A stretch of 64,000 nt of DNA. It comes from Photobacterium iliopiscarium (GTDB lineage: Bacteria > Pseudomonadota > Gammaproteobacteria > Enterobacterales > Vibrionaceae). The DNA lies in the NCBI RefSeq assembly GCF_003026395.1, contig NZ_PYOO01000001.1:248001-312000 (forward strand), written 5' to 3'. This document shows, piece after piece, positions 9,004-17,793 of the stretch (within the stretch, counting starts at the first letter, position 1; the number at the start of each line of letters is the position of its first letter). A program made the position numbers and the translations under genes. The notes under the pieces were generated by a model. That model saw nothing but the letters and a program-made list of their open reading frames with translations, had not been told where the DNA came from and made no database searches.

Positions 9004-10227
9004 TTACATTGACCAAATATAGAAAACTTGTGCTTTCATTCGAATGATAATGCCACGGATAACATCTAAAAAACCAAGAAAACTGATCGGTTTTTCAGCG
9101 CTGACCCAAGCTAAACCGACGGAACCAACAGGAATATCATACCCTTCTGTTTCATAAAGCTTTAAGCGTACAAAATGGTGTTTATTGGCTATATTGACGC
9201 CGGTTGTTTGACGAACATTAGTTTCACGGCCAATCAAATTACCCTGTGATTCACCCGTTGCCTCAACAATGCCTTCAACTTCTGCGGCAAACACCTTACC
9301 AGGATAAACAGCGGAAGCGAACTCAGCCATTTGCCCTTGTTTTACATTACGAATAGCTTGATGATTAACGCGCATCAATACATATTTTTCATTGGTATAC
9401 ATTTGAATACGTGGAACAGAGCCAACATATTGACCTTCACGCATAATAAAATTCGTTACAAAACCGTCAGCTGGTGCATAAACCTTGGTATTGTCCAGAT
9501 CCCATTGTGCTTTCGCGACATTTTCTTGTGCGGTAATAATATCAACGTCACGACTCTCTAAGGTTAAATGGGCTTTTTCTATTCCTAATTGGGCTTTTTT
9601 AACCGCAATATGGGCTTTTTCAATTTGTGAATCCAACATCACTTGCTGCGATTTCGCCACAGCAACCGCAGTACGTTGCTCATCTAACATACTTGCTGTT
9701 ATTGTATGTTTCACGACATTATTTTGCTTCACATAACGCGCCAACATGGTACTTTTTAAGCGATAATCCGCTTTTGCTGCTGACAACTGTTTCGTTGTGA
9801 TATCAATATCTTTCACTGCCGCAACTTCTGATGCTTGTGCCATTTCAATATCTTGCTCAGCCATATCTCGAGCAACATTTACAGAATCAAGGTTAGCTTG
9901 TGCTTTGTTAAGCGCAATAACATAGGGTTCAGGCTCAAGCTCATAAATTAATTGGCCTTCAGTAACCTTACTGTTTGGCTCAACGTGAATGGCTTTTACA
10001 CGGCCATTAATTGATGTCGATGCTGGGCGCAACTGCACATGTGGTGATTGCACTAACGAGCCACCAGATAAATCCATTGGCGCATAAGTAATTAAACCAA
10101 ACCAGACAAAGATTAACCAACTGCCGCCACCGATGTACGCAAAAGCTTGAGTGAATTTATTCCATGGCATGCCCACTAAACGCAGTAAATAGATAAACAG
10201 AGCCCAAACAGCTAAACCTTCTAACAT
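9004..10227 (-). CDS. HlyD-family membrane fusion protein (YiaV-like)
   Basis: 407 aa. Two N-terminal membrane segments (about 5-25 and 33-52) are followed by the membrane-fusion core: a lipoyl-like half-motif (INGRVKAIHVEPNSKVTEGQLIYELEP), a long alpha-hairpin coiled coil (about 110-230), and the second lipoyl half (VYAPADGFVTNFIMREGQYV). Such proteins bridge an inner-membrane transporter to the outer membrane. With the adjacent DUF3302-type gene it matches the E. coli yiaV-yiaW pair. GGAG lies 7 bases before the ATG. The stop of the upstream gene is one base away, so the two are co-transcribed. Confidence 0.85.
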   Translation of the reverse strand: MLEGLAVWALFIYLLRLVGMPWNKFTQAFAYIGGGSWLIFVWFGLITYAPMDLSGGSLVQSPHVQLRPASTSINGRVKAIHVEPNSKVTEGQLIYELEPEPYVIALNKAQANLDSVNVARDMAEQDIEMAQASEVAAVKDIDITTKQLSAAKADYRLKSTMLARYVKQNNVVKHTITASMLDEQRTAVAVAKSQQVMLDSQIEKAHIAVKKAQLGIEKAHLTLESRDVDIITAQENVAKAQWDLDNTKVYAPADGFVTNFIMREGQYVGSVPRIQMYTNEKYVLMRVNHQAIRNVKQGQMAEFASAVYPGKVFAAEVEGIVEATGESQGNLIGRETNVRQTTGVNIANKHHFVRLKLYETEGYDIPVGSVGLAWVSAEKPISFLGFLDVIRGIIIRMKAQVFYIWSM

Positions 10228-10228
10228 A

Positions 10229-10597
10229 TTATTTCTCCTCCGTATCTGTCGTCATAGCATCGGTAGACATAGCATCTGTAGACATAGCAGGCACTACAGG
10301 CAAACGATCCCCATGCCAAATATCTCGAATACGGCACAAAGCTTTTTCACCATCAACAAATGCAATAATTACCGCCAACACCCACACCCAATGCCACACA
10401 AAGCCAATCCATGTTAAGGCTGTTATCAAGCCTATTTGGTGATGCTCTTTGGTCGATGCTTTATGAATCGGTAATTCATGTATTTTCCAAAAACCAATTC
10501 CAACGGCGGCAATAGTTGCAATTAAGACTACTCCCGCAAAAACACTTAATACTGTATCTATATTGGTATCGACAAAGGGCATACTCAATAAGCTCAT
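10229..10597 (-). CDS. DUF3302 membrane protein (YiaW-like)
   Basis: About 122 aa with two membrane helices (about 15-38 and 55-85) and a Ser/Thr/Asp-rich C-terminal tail with a small repeat (MSTDAMSTDAMTTD). The frame is open to 10666, but the start at 10597 is preferred because CCGGAG lies 7 bases upstream of it. The gene directly precedes the HlyD-family gene. Pairing of a DUF3302 protein with a YiaV-like fusion protein is known; the transported substrate is not. Confidence 0.75.
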   Translation of the reverse strand: MSLLSMPFVDTNIDTVLSVFAGVVLIATIAAVGIGFWKIHELPIHKASTKEHHQIGLITALTWIGFVWHWVWVLAVIIAFVDGEKALCRIRDIWHGDRLPVVPAMSTDAMSTDAMTTDTEEK

Positions 10598-10809
10598 CCA
10601 CATTCTCCGGTTCAAAACTAAAATAGTTAATAAGCCATCACTCATGCAGTGATGAATAGCCGTCATTATGGAGAGAGCTCACATTAACGGTATAATTCAA
10701 GTCCATTTAAATCAAAAATAGCCAATAATTGATACAACCAGACTTACACTAACGATAATAATCCTACTTATTTCAGTAAAATGCCCATTAGCACCATAAG
10801 AAGAACATC

Positions 10810-11823
10810 ATGATCAATATTGCATTTATTCGAACCGCCTTTCTTAAACCATTAGAACTTGGCTTACAAAAACACTATGGAATAGGCTTAGCTGAATTAG
10901 GTATTCCTGCTCAATTACTTAAAGAACCGATGTCTTTGATCCCTTTCAATGATTATTTACAGTGGTTAGAACAGATTGAAGAATTAACCAACGATCCAGC
11001 ATATATGATCAAAATAGCCGCCGATCTAACATTTGAACATATAGGGCCAATTGGTAAGTGGTATGTGACTTGCCCTGATCTCGCGTTAGCATTTCGACGG
11101 ATCAACTATGGTGTGTCATGTTTACAAGGAGGGGCGTCTTTTCATGGTCAACAATCAGGAAAAATTGTTAAGTGGGTATATTACAATAACTATGCACATG
11201 GGCGTGCGGCGAGTTTTGACAGCTTAAAAATTGCGATTTTATTTACCCAAGTCACCCGTAACTACATGGGGGATGATTATGTCCCTTTAAAAATAGAGTT
11301 ATCGGGTGCTGAAATAATAGATCCGGCTATTCAACAGTTTTTCGGCTGCCCAATCACATGGCAATCACCGGCGACAAAAGTTTGGTTAAATCTTTCGATG
11401 TTAGAACATGGCAATCAACGCCCACTACCAATAACCAAGCCTATTCTTGTTTCAAATTTACAACTTGATGATTTACTCAACATGCCTCAACCGTTAGATC
11501 TGGCTAAAGTCATGTTTGAAATTATTAACTATTCACGTTATTACGGCTTTCCTACACTGGATTTTATTGCCGAAAAAATTGGGTTATCACGTCAACAATT
11601 ACAACGTCGATTACATGATAATGGTTGGACATTTACGAGCATGACAAATTATATTTTATGTAATTTAGCCATAAAATATATGCTCTCAGGTATGAGTATC
11701 GAAATGATAGCGACAGTACTTAGCTACAGTAATGTGCAAAGTTTCAGTAAAGCATTTAAACGCAACCGAGGCCTAACCCCCGCACAATATCAACAACAAC
11801 TATTAGAACGTAGTCTGAATTAA
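10810..11823 (+). CDS. AraC-family transcriptional regulator
   Basis: 337 aa. Residues 1-210 form the AraC-type ligand-binding region of the OruR/ArgR-like class. Residues about 235-330 form the two-HTH AraC domain (LDFIAEKIGLSRQQLQRRL then VLSYSNVQSFSKAFKRNRG, ending GLTPAQYQ, the family signature). It is divergent from the yiaWV-like pair with about 210 bp between, so it may control them; this is inferred from position only. Confidence 0.88.
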   Translation: MINIAFIRTAFLKPLELGLQKHYGIGLAELGIPAQLLKEPMSLIPFNDYLQWLEQIEELTNDPAYMIKIAADLTFEHIGPIGKWYVTCPDLALAFRRINYGVSCLQGGASFHGQQSGKIVKWVYYNNYAHGRAASFDSLKIAILFTQVTRNYMGDDYVPLKIELSGAEIIDPAIQQFFGCPITWQSPATKVWLNLSMLEHGNQRPLPITKPILVSNLQLDDLLNMPQPLDLAKVMFEIINYSRYYGFPTLDFIAEKIGLSRQQLQRRLHDNGWTFTSMTNYILCNLAIKYMLSGMSIEMIATVLSYSNVQSFSKAFKRNRGLTPAQYQQQLLERSLN

Positions 11824-11852
11824 TTGCTGCACCTTCTTAAAAAACAGCCATA

Positions 11853-11891
11853 AAAAAACGCTAAATAACGATTATTATTTAGCGTTTTTCT
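11853..11891. terminator. Bidirectional terminator between convergent genes
   Basis: Stem AAAAACGCTAAATAA / TTATTTAGCGTTTTT with a short loop, A-rich on the left and T-rich on the right, lying between the AraC gene and the convergent gene at 11910. Confidence 0.85.
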
Positions 11892-11909
11892 ATTGTAACA
11901 CGACTTAAA

Positions 11910-12305
11910 TTAAGCCATTACATTAACCAATTTTTCAGACACTGATAATTCAGATCCATGATTTACTTCATTATCAACAAAATGCTCTTTAATTGTCGAC
12001 ATCAATACAATCGGTCCCATCATGGTCACGTTAAGCGGTGTTCCACTTAAGCCAAATTGTAAATCTGATAAATCTGCGGTTGAATAATTATACCGACAAT
12101 CAAATTTATCACTCGCAATATGCAACAAATCAAACTCTTTACGATGACATGAAATATGCGCACACCAATACATGGCGTCAATGATTTCATCTTGGCACAT
12201 AGCACGGATCACAAAGCGCCAGCTACCCTCTTCGCCATAAAAATCAACGGGAAATTGATTTTTTTTCTTTCGTCTCTTAAACAAGTAAAACCTTCCACAG
12301 CCCAT
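11910..12305 (-). CDS. Hypothetical 131-aa protein
   Basis: Soluble protein with a basic start (FKRRKKKNQ) and scattered Cys and His residues (MYWCAHISCHRKEFD) that do not form a standard zinc site. No signal peptide or membrane segment. I do not recognise it. It is a single gene, convergent with the AraC regulator. Confidence 0.6.
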   Translation of the reverse strand: MGCGRFYLFKRRKKKNQFPVDFYGEEGSWRFVIRAMCQDEIIDAMYWCAHISCHRKEFDLLHIASDKFDCRYNYSTADLSDLQFGLSGTPLNVTMMGPIVLMSTIKEHFVDNEVNHGSELSVSEKLVNVMA

Positions 12306-12526
12306 TTAATGCTTTGTGTTATCCCAAAATTTAATCATAGCCTTTAAAAAAAGAGATACCAACTGCAATTTGATTTATTTTCAAACCCATCAATTACATA
12401 AATTGTGTGGCGATTAGCAAAGGATCAACATTAAAAGATGATAAAAAAGAAGAGATTAACCATAAGAAAGAAATCATTATGAATCATTTTTTTTGCATTG
12501 GGATATATTTGTTTACATTTAAAGGG

Positions 12527-12593
12527 TTGTATTTAACAAATCTCTGCCTATAATGCTGAAAACCGGAGCGTCTGCCAACGCTCCGGTTTTTTT
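12527..12593 (+). promoter_or_regulatory. guaC promoter followed at once by a terminator-like hairpin
   Basis: -35 TTGTAT (12527-12532), 16-bp spacer, -10 TATAAT (12549-12554). The predicted start at about 12560-12562 is the first base of a perfect 11-bp stem (AACCGGAGCGT / ACGCTCCGGTT, 6-base loop) followed by seven T. Transcripts would therefore meet a strong terminator within 33 bases, about 85 bases before guaC. It is either an attenuator or the source of a tiny RNA. The remainder of 12306-12526 is AT-rich with no gene seen. Confidence 0.75.
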
Positions 12594-12677
12594 GCGCCTG
12601 CTCAAAAGGCAAAAAAGTTACCTGCCAGTAACGATTTAACCTGAGCTACATTCGATAAGATTTAAGGAATAAATATC

Positions 12678-13721
12678 ATGCGTATCGAACAAGACTTAAA
12701 ATTAGGCTTTAAAGATGTATTATTTCGTCCAAAACGCTCAACATTGAAAAGTCGCTCTCAAGTTGACTTAACCCGCGATTTTACATTCAAACATAGTGGC
12801 CGTCAATGGTCATGTGTGCCAATTATTGCTGCTAATATGGATTCAGTCGGTAGTTTTGATATGGCTATCGCATTAGCACAACACAAAGTAATGACCGCAA
12901 TTCACAAACATTACACTGTCGAGCAATGGGCCGAGTTCATTAACGCTAACGATGCATCAGTGTTAAATAACGTCATGGTTTCAACAGGCACATCTGATGC
13001 CGATTTCCAAAAAACCAAAGACATCATGGCGCTAACCGATGACATTATCTTTATCTGTATTGATATTGCCAATGGTTACTCTGAGCACCTTGTCGAGTAC
13101 GTTGAACGTGTTCGCGCACAATTTCCTGATAAAGTAATCAGTGCGGGTAACGTGGTTACGGGTGATATGGTTGAAGAGCTTATTCTTGCGGGTGCTGATA
13201 TCGTTAAAGTCGGTATTGGCCCAGGTTCTGTATGTACTACGCGTGTTAAGACGGGTGTTGGTTACCCACAACTTTCAGCAATCATTGAATGTGCAGATGC
13301 TGCTCACGGCCTAGGTGGTCGTATTATCGGTGACGGTGGTTGTTCATGTGCGGGTGATGTTTCAAAAGCCTTTGGTGGCGGTGCTGATTTCGTAATGCTT
13401 GGCGGTATGCTTGCAGGCCACACTGAAAGTAACGGTGAAATCATTGAGCAAGACGGCAAGCAATTCATGAAGTTCTACGGCATGTCGAGCCAGAGCGCAA
13501 TGTCTAAGCACTCTGGTGGTGTCGCTACATACCGCGCAGCTGAAGGTAAAACAGTATTATTGCCTTACCGTGGTTCTGTAAATTTCACCATCCAAGACAT
13601 CATGGGCGGTATACGTTCTACTTGTACTTATTTAGGTGCTGCACAGCTAAAAGAATTAACTAAGCGTACAACGTTTATCCGTGTTCAAGAACAAGAAAAT
13701 AACGTTTACGGTAAAGAGTAA
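12678..13721 (+). CDS. guaC: GMP reductase
   Basis: 347 aa, normal length for GuaC. It converts GMP to IMP and ammonia with NADPH in purine salvage. Hallmarks: the N-terminal [21 protein letters not shown], the nucleotide-binding barrel of the IMPDH/GMPR family, the catalytic loop [11 protein letters not shown] with the active Cys, and [18 protein letters not shown] serves as ribosome site. The 3' end (13662-13693) is the target of the transposon's dedicated guide RNA. The gene is intact; the CAST is inserted after it and has separated it from its natural terminator at 42717. Confidence 0.97.
   Translation: MRIEQDLKLGFKDVLFRPKRSTLKSRSQVDLTRDFTFKHSGRQWSCVPIIAANMDSVGSFDMAIALAQHKVMTAIHKHYTVEQWAEFINANDASVLNNVMVSTGTSDADFQKTKDIMALTDDIIFICIDIANGYSEHLVEYVERVRAQFPDKVISAGNVVTGDMVEELILAGADIVKVGIGPGSVCTTRVKTGVGYPQLSAIIECADAAHGLGGRIIGDGGCSCAGDVSKAFGGGADFVMLGGMLAGHTESNGEIIEQDGKQFMKFYGMSSQSAMSKHSGGVATYRAAEGKTVLLPYRGSVNFTIQDIMGGIRSTCTYLGAAQLKELTKRTTFIRVQEQENNVYGKE
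13662..13693 (+). other. guaC attachment protospacer of the CAST
   Basis: 24 of 32 bases match the atypical spacer at 40226-40257. Mismatches fall at spacer positions 3, 6, 7, 9, 12, 18, 21 and 30: all but one are codon third positions of guaC, and four are the every-sixth bases that type I-F Cascade flips out. Bases before it are CT rather than CC. The transposon end lies 51 bp beyond its 3' edge, the spacing known for I-F3 elements. Confidence 0.93.
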
Positions 13722-13739
13722 GCTTAATATTTTTCAATA

Positions 13740-13744
13740 AATAG
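13740..13744. repeat. Target-site duplication, left copy (AATAG)
   Basis: AATAG directly precedes the transposon end at 13745 and is repeated at 42685-42689 after the other end. Five base pairs is the Tn7-family duplication length. Confidence 0.95.
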
Positions 13745-13813
13745 TGTTGAAACAACCATAAGTTGATATTTACAACCATAAGCTGATATTTAATACAACC
13801 ATAACTTGATATT
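13745..13813 (+). other. Left (tnsA-side) transposon end with three TnsB-type sites
   Basis: Starts TGTTGAAACAACC. Three direct copies of a ~20-bp site (ACAACCATAAGTTGATATT and variants) lie at 13751-13770, 13771-13790 and 13795-13813. The first two abut; the third is 4 bp away. The tnsA start is 58 bp further on. Confidence 0.92.
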
Positions 13814-13871
13814 GCCTCTTTTTAGACCATACTTATGTAAGTTTACTACATATGGTGAAAGAGGCAATTTT

Positions 13872-14558
13872 ATGCAACCTTCTCCTGCAACGACATATCA
13901 AACAGACTCTCCTCTTGAGTTCGCATTTACTCAACCAGCTAGAAAGTTAACAAAATCTCGTGGGAAAAATATACATCGTTACGTTAGCATTAAAATGAAT
14001 ACTATCATTTCAGTTGAATCGACATTGGAATTCGATGCCTGTTTTCATTTTGATTTTAATAAAAATATCTCTCGATTTTGCTCACAACCTATTAGATATA
14101 GTTATGTCATTGATGGAATTATTCGTACTTATGTTCCTGACTTTTTATGCGAATTTTATTGTGGTGAGATGGTTCTATACGAAGTTAAGGCACCAAATGC
14201 TGTTAATTCAAAACGTTTTACTAAAGAGTTTGAGGCAAAAAGACAGTATGCGAGAAAACTTTTTGATGTAGATCTTGAATTGATTGAAGAACACGATATT
14301 AGACATATTCCTCTTCTTAAAAACTTAAAACGTATGCACAGATATGCATCTCATTCTGAATTAACTTATGAGCAAACAACTATTCTTAAGTATTTGAATA
14401 AACATGGCTCAACAAAGCTAGAAACAATAATTGATCATTTTAGTAATAGTAAAAATATAATTCCGATGATTTATGATTTATTGTCTAAGTACTTGATAAA
14501 TACTGACCTTAGAGTTCTTCTGAATAACCAAACTGAATTAAAGACAACTTATGTCTAG
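13872..14558 (+). CDS. tnsA: Transposase endonuclease subunit TnsA
   Basis: 228 aa from the ATG at 13872, chosen because GAAAGAGG precedes it; the frame is open to 13806. TnsA cuts the 5' strands at the transposon ends. The restriction-enzyme-like catalytic set is visible: Glu53 in STLEFDACFHFDF, Asp90 in VPDFLCEF and the EVK of YEVKAP (Lys106). A C-terminal winged-helix-like part follows (about 150-228). It overlaps tnsB by 8 nt. Confidence 0.93.
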   Translation: MQPSPATTYQTDSPLEFAFTQPARKLTKSRGKNIHRYVSIKMNTIISVESTLEFDACFHFDFNKNISRFCSQPIRYSYVIDGIIRTYVPDFLCEFYCGEMVLYEVKAPNAVNSKRFTKEFEAKRQYARKLFDVDLELIEEHDIRHIPLLKNLKRMHRYASHSELTYEQTTILKYLNKHGSTKLETIIDHFSNSKNIIPMIYDLLSKYLINTDLRVLLNNQTELKTTYV

Positions 14559-16362
14559 AACATCATTTTCTAGTTTTCATGGAACCCCAACATCTGATAG
14601 CGAAAATGCTTCCAGTAAGCTCACATTTATCGAAAATGATGATTTGCAAGATTTAACATCATTTAGCAAAAAAGCTCAAAATGAAGCTAAACTCAGATTA
14701 AGTATACTTCGAAATATATTGAATAAAAGTTCAGAAATAAACTTAGTTTTAATTGAACGCTTACGGGCTGATCTTCAACAACAAGGAGAGCGATCAATAC
14801 CAAGTGCAATTACTATCTATCGATGGTGGTTAACTTATAAAAAATCAAACTTTAGTATTTTATCTTTAGTACCAAAGACTAAGCAAAAGGGAAATAGAAA
14901 CACGAAGGTACCTAAAACAATATCAGTCTATATTGATCAAGCTGTTGAACAAGTAATTTCTGCCAATAAAATCAATGTTAGTACAGCTTTTAGACGAGTC
15001 AGAAGAAAAGTAAGACAATATAATCTTACCCATAAAACAAAGCATACCTACCCTTCATATGAAGCCATAAGAAAGCGCGTAAAAAAAATCACCCCCTATG
15101 AAAAATTAGCTGCAAGCAAAGGAGATCGAATAGCAAAACGAGAATTCCGTCGTATGGGGAAAAAAATCCAAACTGAGTACTTACTAGAACGAGTAGAAGT
15201 TGATCATACATGGTTAGATTTATTTGCTGTTCATGAAGAACATCGAGTACCTATAGGTCGTCCTTATTTAACTCAACTAGTAGATTGTCATAGCAAATCA
15301 GTAATTGGTTTCTACCTTGGCTTTGAACCACCAAGTTACATGTCTGTTGCTTTAGCATTAAAAAATGCAATCAAACGCAAAGATAATCTATTACAAAACT
15401 ATCCATCAATTCAAAATGAGTGGTTATGTTATGGAATCCCTGACCTACTTGTTACGGATAATGGTAAAGAGTTTTTGTCTAAAGACTTTACTCTTGCTTG
15501 TGACAGTTTACTTATAAACATTCATCAAAACAGAGTAGAAACACCTGATAATAAACCGCATACAGAACGGCAGTATGGAACCACTAACACTGAATTACTT
15601 AATGATCTTCCTGGTAAAACATTTAGTAATTACTTACAAAGAGAGGGCTACAATTCCAGCGACGAAGCCTCATTAACATTAAGTGAAATCAAACAAATAT
15701 ACCTTACATGGCTTGTTGATATTTTTCATCCTAGACCAAATTCAAGAGGGACAAATTGCCCAAATAGAGTATGGAAACACGCTGAAAAAAATTGGCCTCC
15801 GAATGAATTTCTTGGTACCGACGAAGAACTTGATTTCTATTTTACTAAGTTAGATAAACGAATGTTAAGAAAAGAAGGGATTGGACTAGCAACAGAGCTT
15901 TTTTATAGCAGTGAACGATTAGCAGAATACCGAGGTAAGAAAGGTAATCATAAAGTTGCGATAAAATATAACCGCGAAAATATGGGCTTCATATGGGTTC
16001 TTGATGAAGATACAGAATCTTATTTCAAAGTCCCTGCTATTGATTATGAATATGCGAGTACAGTAACTTTATGGATGCATAAAAAAAACCTAAAAATAAA
16101 ACAAGAACTCAATATTACCGAACATAACTTAGACTCTGAAATTGATGCTGAATTAAGAATTGATGAAATTGTTGATCAATCTATTCAAAAGAAAAAAACA
16201 ACAATAACAAATAAACGTCGTGCTGCTCGATATCAAGAAAACGAACAAATGGCTGCTAATGCTCGACAACCTAAAGAAAAAAAATCTGCTAATAATCAAA
16301 AGACATCTACTAAAAATATTGAAAAAGAAGATAGTAGTGGATGGGATATTGATTATGTATAG
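14551..16362 (+). CDS. tnsB: DDE transposase TnsB
   Basis: 603 aa. TnsB binds the end repeats and performs 3' cleavage and strand transfer. The retroviral-integrase-type catalytic triad is intact: Asp218 (VEVDHTWLD), Asp303 (LLVTDNGKEF) and Glu339 (KPHTERQYG). N-terminal helix-turn-helix regions (about 40-180) provide DNA binding. The Lys/Gln-rich C-terminal tail ending SSGWDIDYV is the kind of tail that contacts TnsC. Its ATG lies inside the end of tnsA. Confidence 0.95.
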   Translation: MSRTSFSSFHGTPTSDSENASSKLTFIENDDLQDLTSFSKKAQNEAKLRLSILRNILNKSSEINLVLIERLRADLQQQGERSIPSAITIYRWWLTYKKSNFSILSLVPKTKQKGNRNTKVPKTISVYIDQAVEQVISANKINVSTAFRRVRRKVRQYNLTHKTKHTYPSYEAIRKRVKKITPYEKLAASKGDRIAKREFRRMGKKIQTEYLLERVEVDHTWLDLFAVHEEHRVPIGRPYLTQLVDCHSKSVIGFYLGFEPPSYMSVALALKNAIKRKDNLLQNYPSIQNEWLCYGIPDLLVTDNGKEFLSKDFTLACDSLLINIHQNRVETPDNKPHTERQYGTTNTELLNDLPGKTFSNYLQREGYNSSDEASLTLSEIKQIYLTWLVDIFHPRPNSRGTNCPNRVWKHAEKNWPPNEFLGTDEELDFYFTKLDKRMLRKEGIGLATELFYSSERLAEYRGKKGNHKVAIKYNRENMGFIWVLDEDTESYFKVPAIDYEYASTVTLWMHKKNLKIKQELNITEHNLDSEIDAELRIDEIVDQSIQKKKTTITNKRRAARYQENEQMAANARQPKEKKSANNQKTSTKNIEKEDSSGWDIDYV

Positions 16363-16372
16363 GATCTAAATT

Positions 16373-17359
16373 ATGGATGACAACATTACAAGAATTACCA
16401 AAGCAAAAAAAGCGTTTGTATCTACGCCTGATGTAGCTGCTATCATAAACAATATAGATCGATGCAGAAGGCTCTCTAAATTTGGGGCAGAACCATCGTG
16501 TATGATGGTATATGGCGCATCTGGCGTTGGAAAAACCTCAATTATAAGAAAATACCTAAAAGCGAATGATAAAGACTCAACAGCACGACAAGATATTGTC
16601 CCTGTTGTTTATATCGAATTACCAGAGAATGCAAAACCTGTAGATGCCGCTCGTGAACTCCTGCTCTACCTTGAAGATCCCTTAGCTCTTTATGAATCAG
16701 ACTTAGCTATTTTAACAAAACGAATAGTAGATTTAGTACCAACAATGAAAATAGAGCTTATTATCATTGATGAATTTCAACACTTAGTAGAAAAATCTTC
16801 AAATAGAATACTCTCAAGAGTTGGTGACTGGTTAAAGATGTTAATAAATAAGACAAAATGTCCTGTCATTCTTTTTGGTATGCCCTATTCAAAAGTAGTC
16901 TTGGCAGCAAACAGTCAGCTGAGAAGCCGCTTTTCGATACAGTTTGAATTAAAACCATTTAGTTATATCAATAATTATGGCATTTATGCTGGTTTTCTCA
17001 GACGTTTAGATGAAGCCTTACCTTTTGATCAATTATCAAACCTTGCATCAGAACCTATAGCAAAAAAAATCTATGCATTTTCGCAAGGAAATATGCGTTC
17101 ACTTCGAAATTTAGTCTTTCATGCTGCGGTAAATGCAATTGAAAACGACAATAACTGCATCAGTAAAAACGACTGGGAATTTGCCTCTAATTTGACATCT
17201 GGCAATAAACTCTCAACATGGAAAAACCCTTTTGCTCAAGGCGTCAAGATCACAGATAGAATGTTGCAAGACCAACCTAATGACTTAGGTTGGGAAGATT
17301 ATATGCGCAACAATAGAGGAAAAAGAAAACCTTTCGATGAGAGTAAGATCTTTAGCTAA
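16373..17359 (+). CDS. tnsC: AAA+ regulator TnsC
   Basis: 328 aa. Walker A GASGVGKT at residues 48-55 and Walker B LIIIDEFQ at 129-136, with an Arg-containing sensor region near SQLRSRF. TnsC polymerises on DNA next to the TniQ-Cascade target complex and recruits TnsAB; it also mediates target immunity. It starts 10 bases after tnsB with AGGATC as ribosome site, so tnsABC is one operon. Confidence 0.95.
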   Translation: MDDNITRITKAKKAFVSTPDVAAIINNIDRCRRLSKFGAEPSCMMVYGASGVGKTSIIRKYLKANDKDSTARQDIVPVVYIELPENAKPVDAARELLLYLEDPLALYESDLAILTKRIVDLVPTMKIELIIIDEFQHLVEKSSNRILSRVGDWLKMLINKTKCPVILFGMPYSKVVLAANSQLRSRFSIQFELKPFSYINNYGIYAGFLRRLDEALPFDQLSNLASEPIAKKIYAFSQGNMRSLRNLVFHAAVNAIENDNNCISKNDWEFASNLTSGNKLSTWKNPFAQGVKITDRMLQDQPNDLGWEDYMRNNRGKRKPFDESKIFS

Positions 17360-17401
17360 TTTTTGGACAAAAATAAGCTATAACTTTTGTTAAATTAGTA
17401 G

Positions 17402-17677
17402 TTAACAGATAAGCCGAGATATTGCAAAACCTATAATGTAGTGGCCAAATTTAATGTACCACTTCAATAACGGCAATAAAATGTATTTAAGTACCTCACT
17501 CTCTGTACTGAAGGCTGCAACAAAACCTCCGAGTACAACGGGAGACAAAAGCCCTAAAAAAGTGATTCTCTTCAACCATGTACCATAATAACTTTGTCTT
17601 TTTTCAAAAACTCTGATTGTTCCAAAACTATAGAACTCACAATCAAAACACACTTTTTTTATATCAACTTCGTTCAA
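17402..17677 (-). CDS. Small membrane protein, integron-cassette type (SLATT-like guess)
   Basis: About 91 aa from a TTG at 17677 that has AGGAGG four bases upstream; the frame also runs up to an ATG at 17731 inside the attC-like site, which is a less likely start. There are two hydrophobic segments (FLGLLSPVVLGGFVAAF and the C-terminal YIIGFAISRLI) after a polar N-terminal part. The 2-TM layout recalls SLATT effector proteins, but similarity is weak. It ends 42 bases from tnsC and may be truncated at its C-terminus. It is the last gene of the leftmost cassette unit. Confidence 0.55.
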   Translation of the reverse strand: MNEVDIKKVCFDCEFYSFGTIRVFEKRQSYYGTWLKRITFLGLLSPVVLGGFVAAFSTESEVLKYILLPLLKWYIKFGHYIIGFAISRLIC

Positions 17678-17692
17678 TATTCCTCCTATTAG

Positions 17693-17790
17693 ACCTAACG
17701 CACAATTAAGCGGTGAGTGAACTTGTGCCATGATTGAGTGACAGCGAGTTCAGCACACGGTTACGAATCCATCTGAAGCTCTTGTTAACA
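17693..17790 (-). other. attC-like recombination site
   Basis: Read on the minus strand: it starts GTTAACAAGAG just at the stop of the HEPN gene and ends CTTAATTGTGCGTTAGGT, where GTTAGGT fits the attC R' core GTTRRRY. The ribosome site of the next gene follows within a few bases, as in integron cassettes. Length (~98 bp) is like Vibrio attC sites. The R'' half is imperfect. Confidence 0.6.
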
Positions 17791-17793
17791 GCC

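Noticed and set aside
13806-13871. Upstream start for tnsA at 13806
   Set aside because: It would place coding sequence in the TnsB-binding end; the ATG at 13872 has GAAAGAGG at proper distance.
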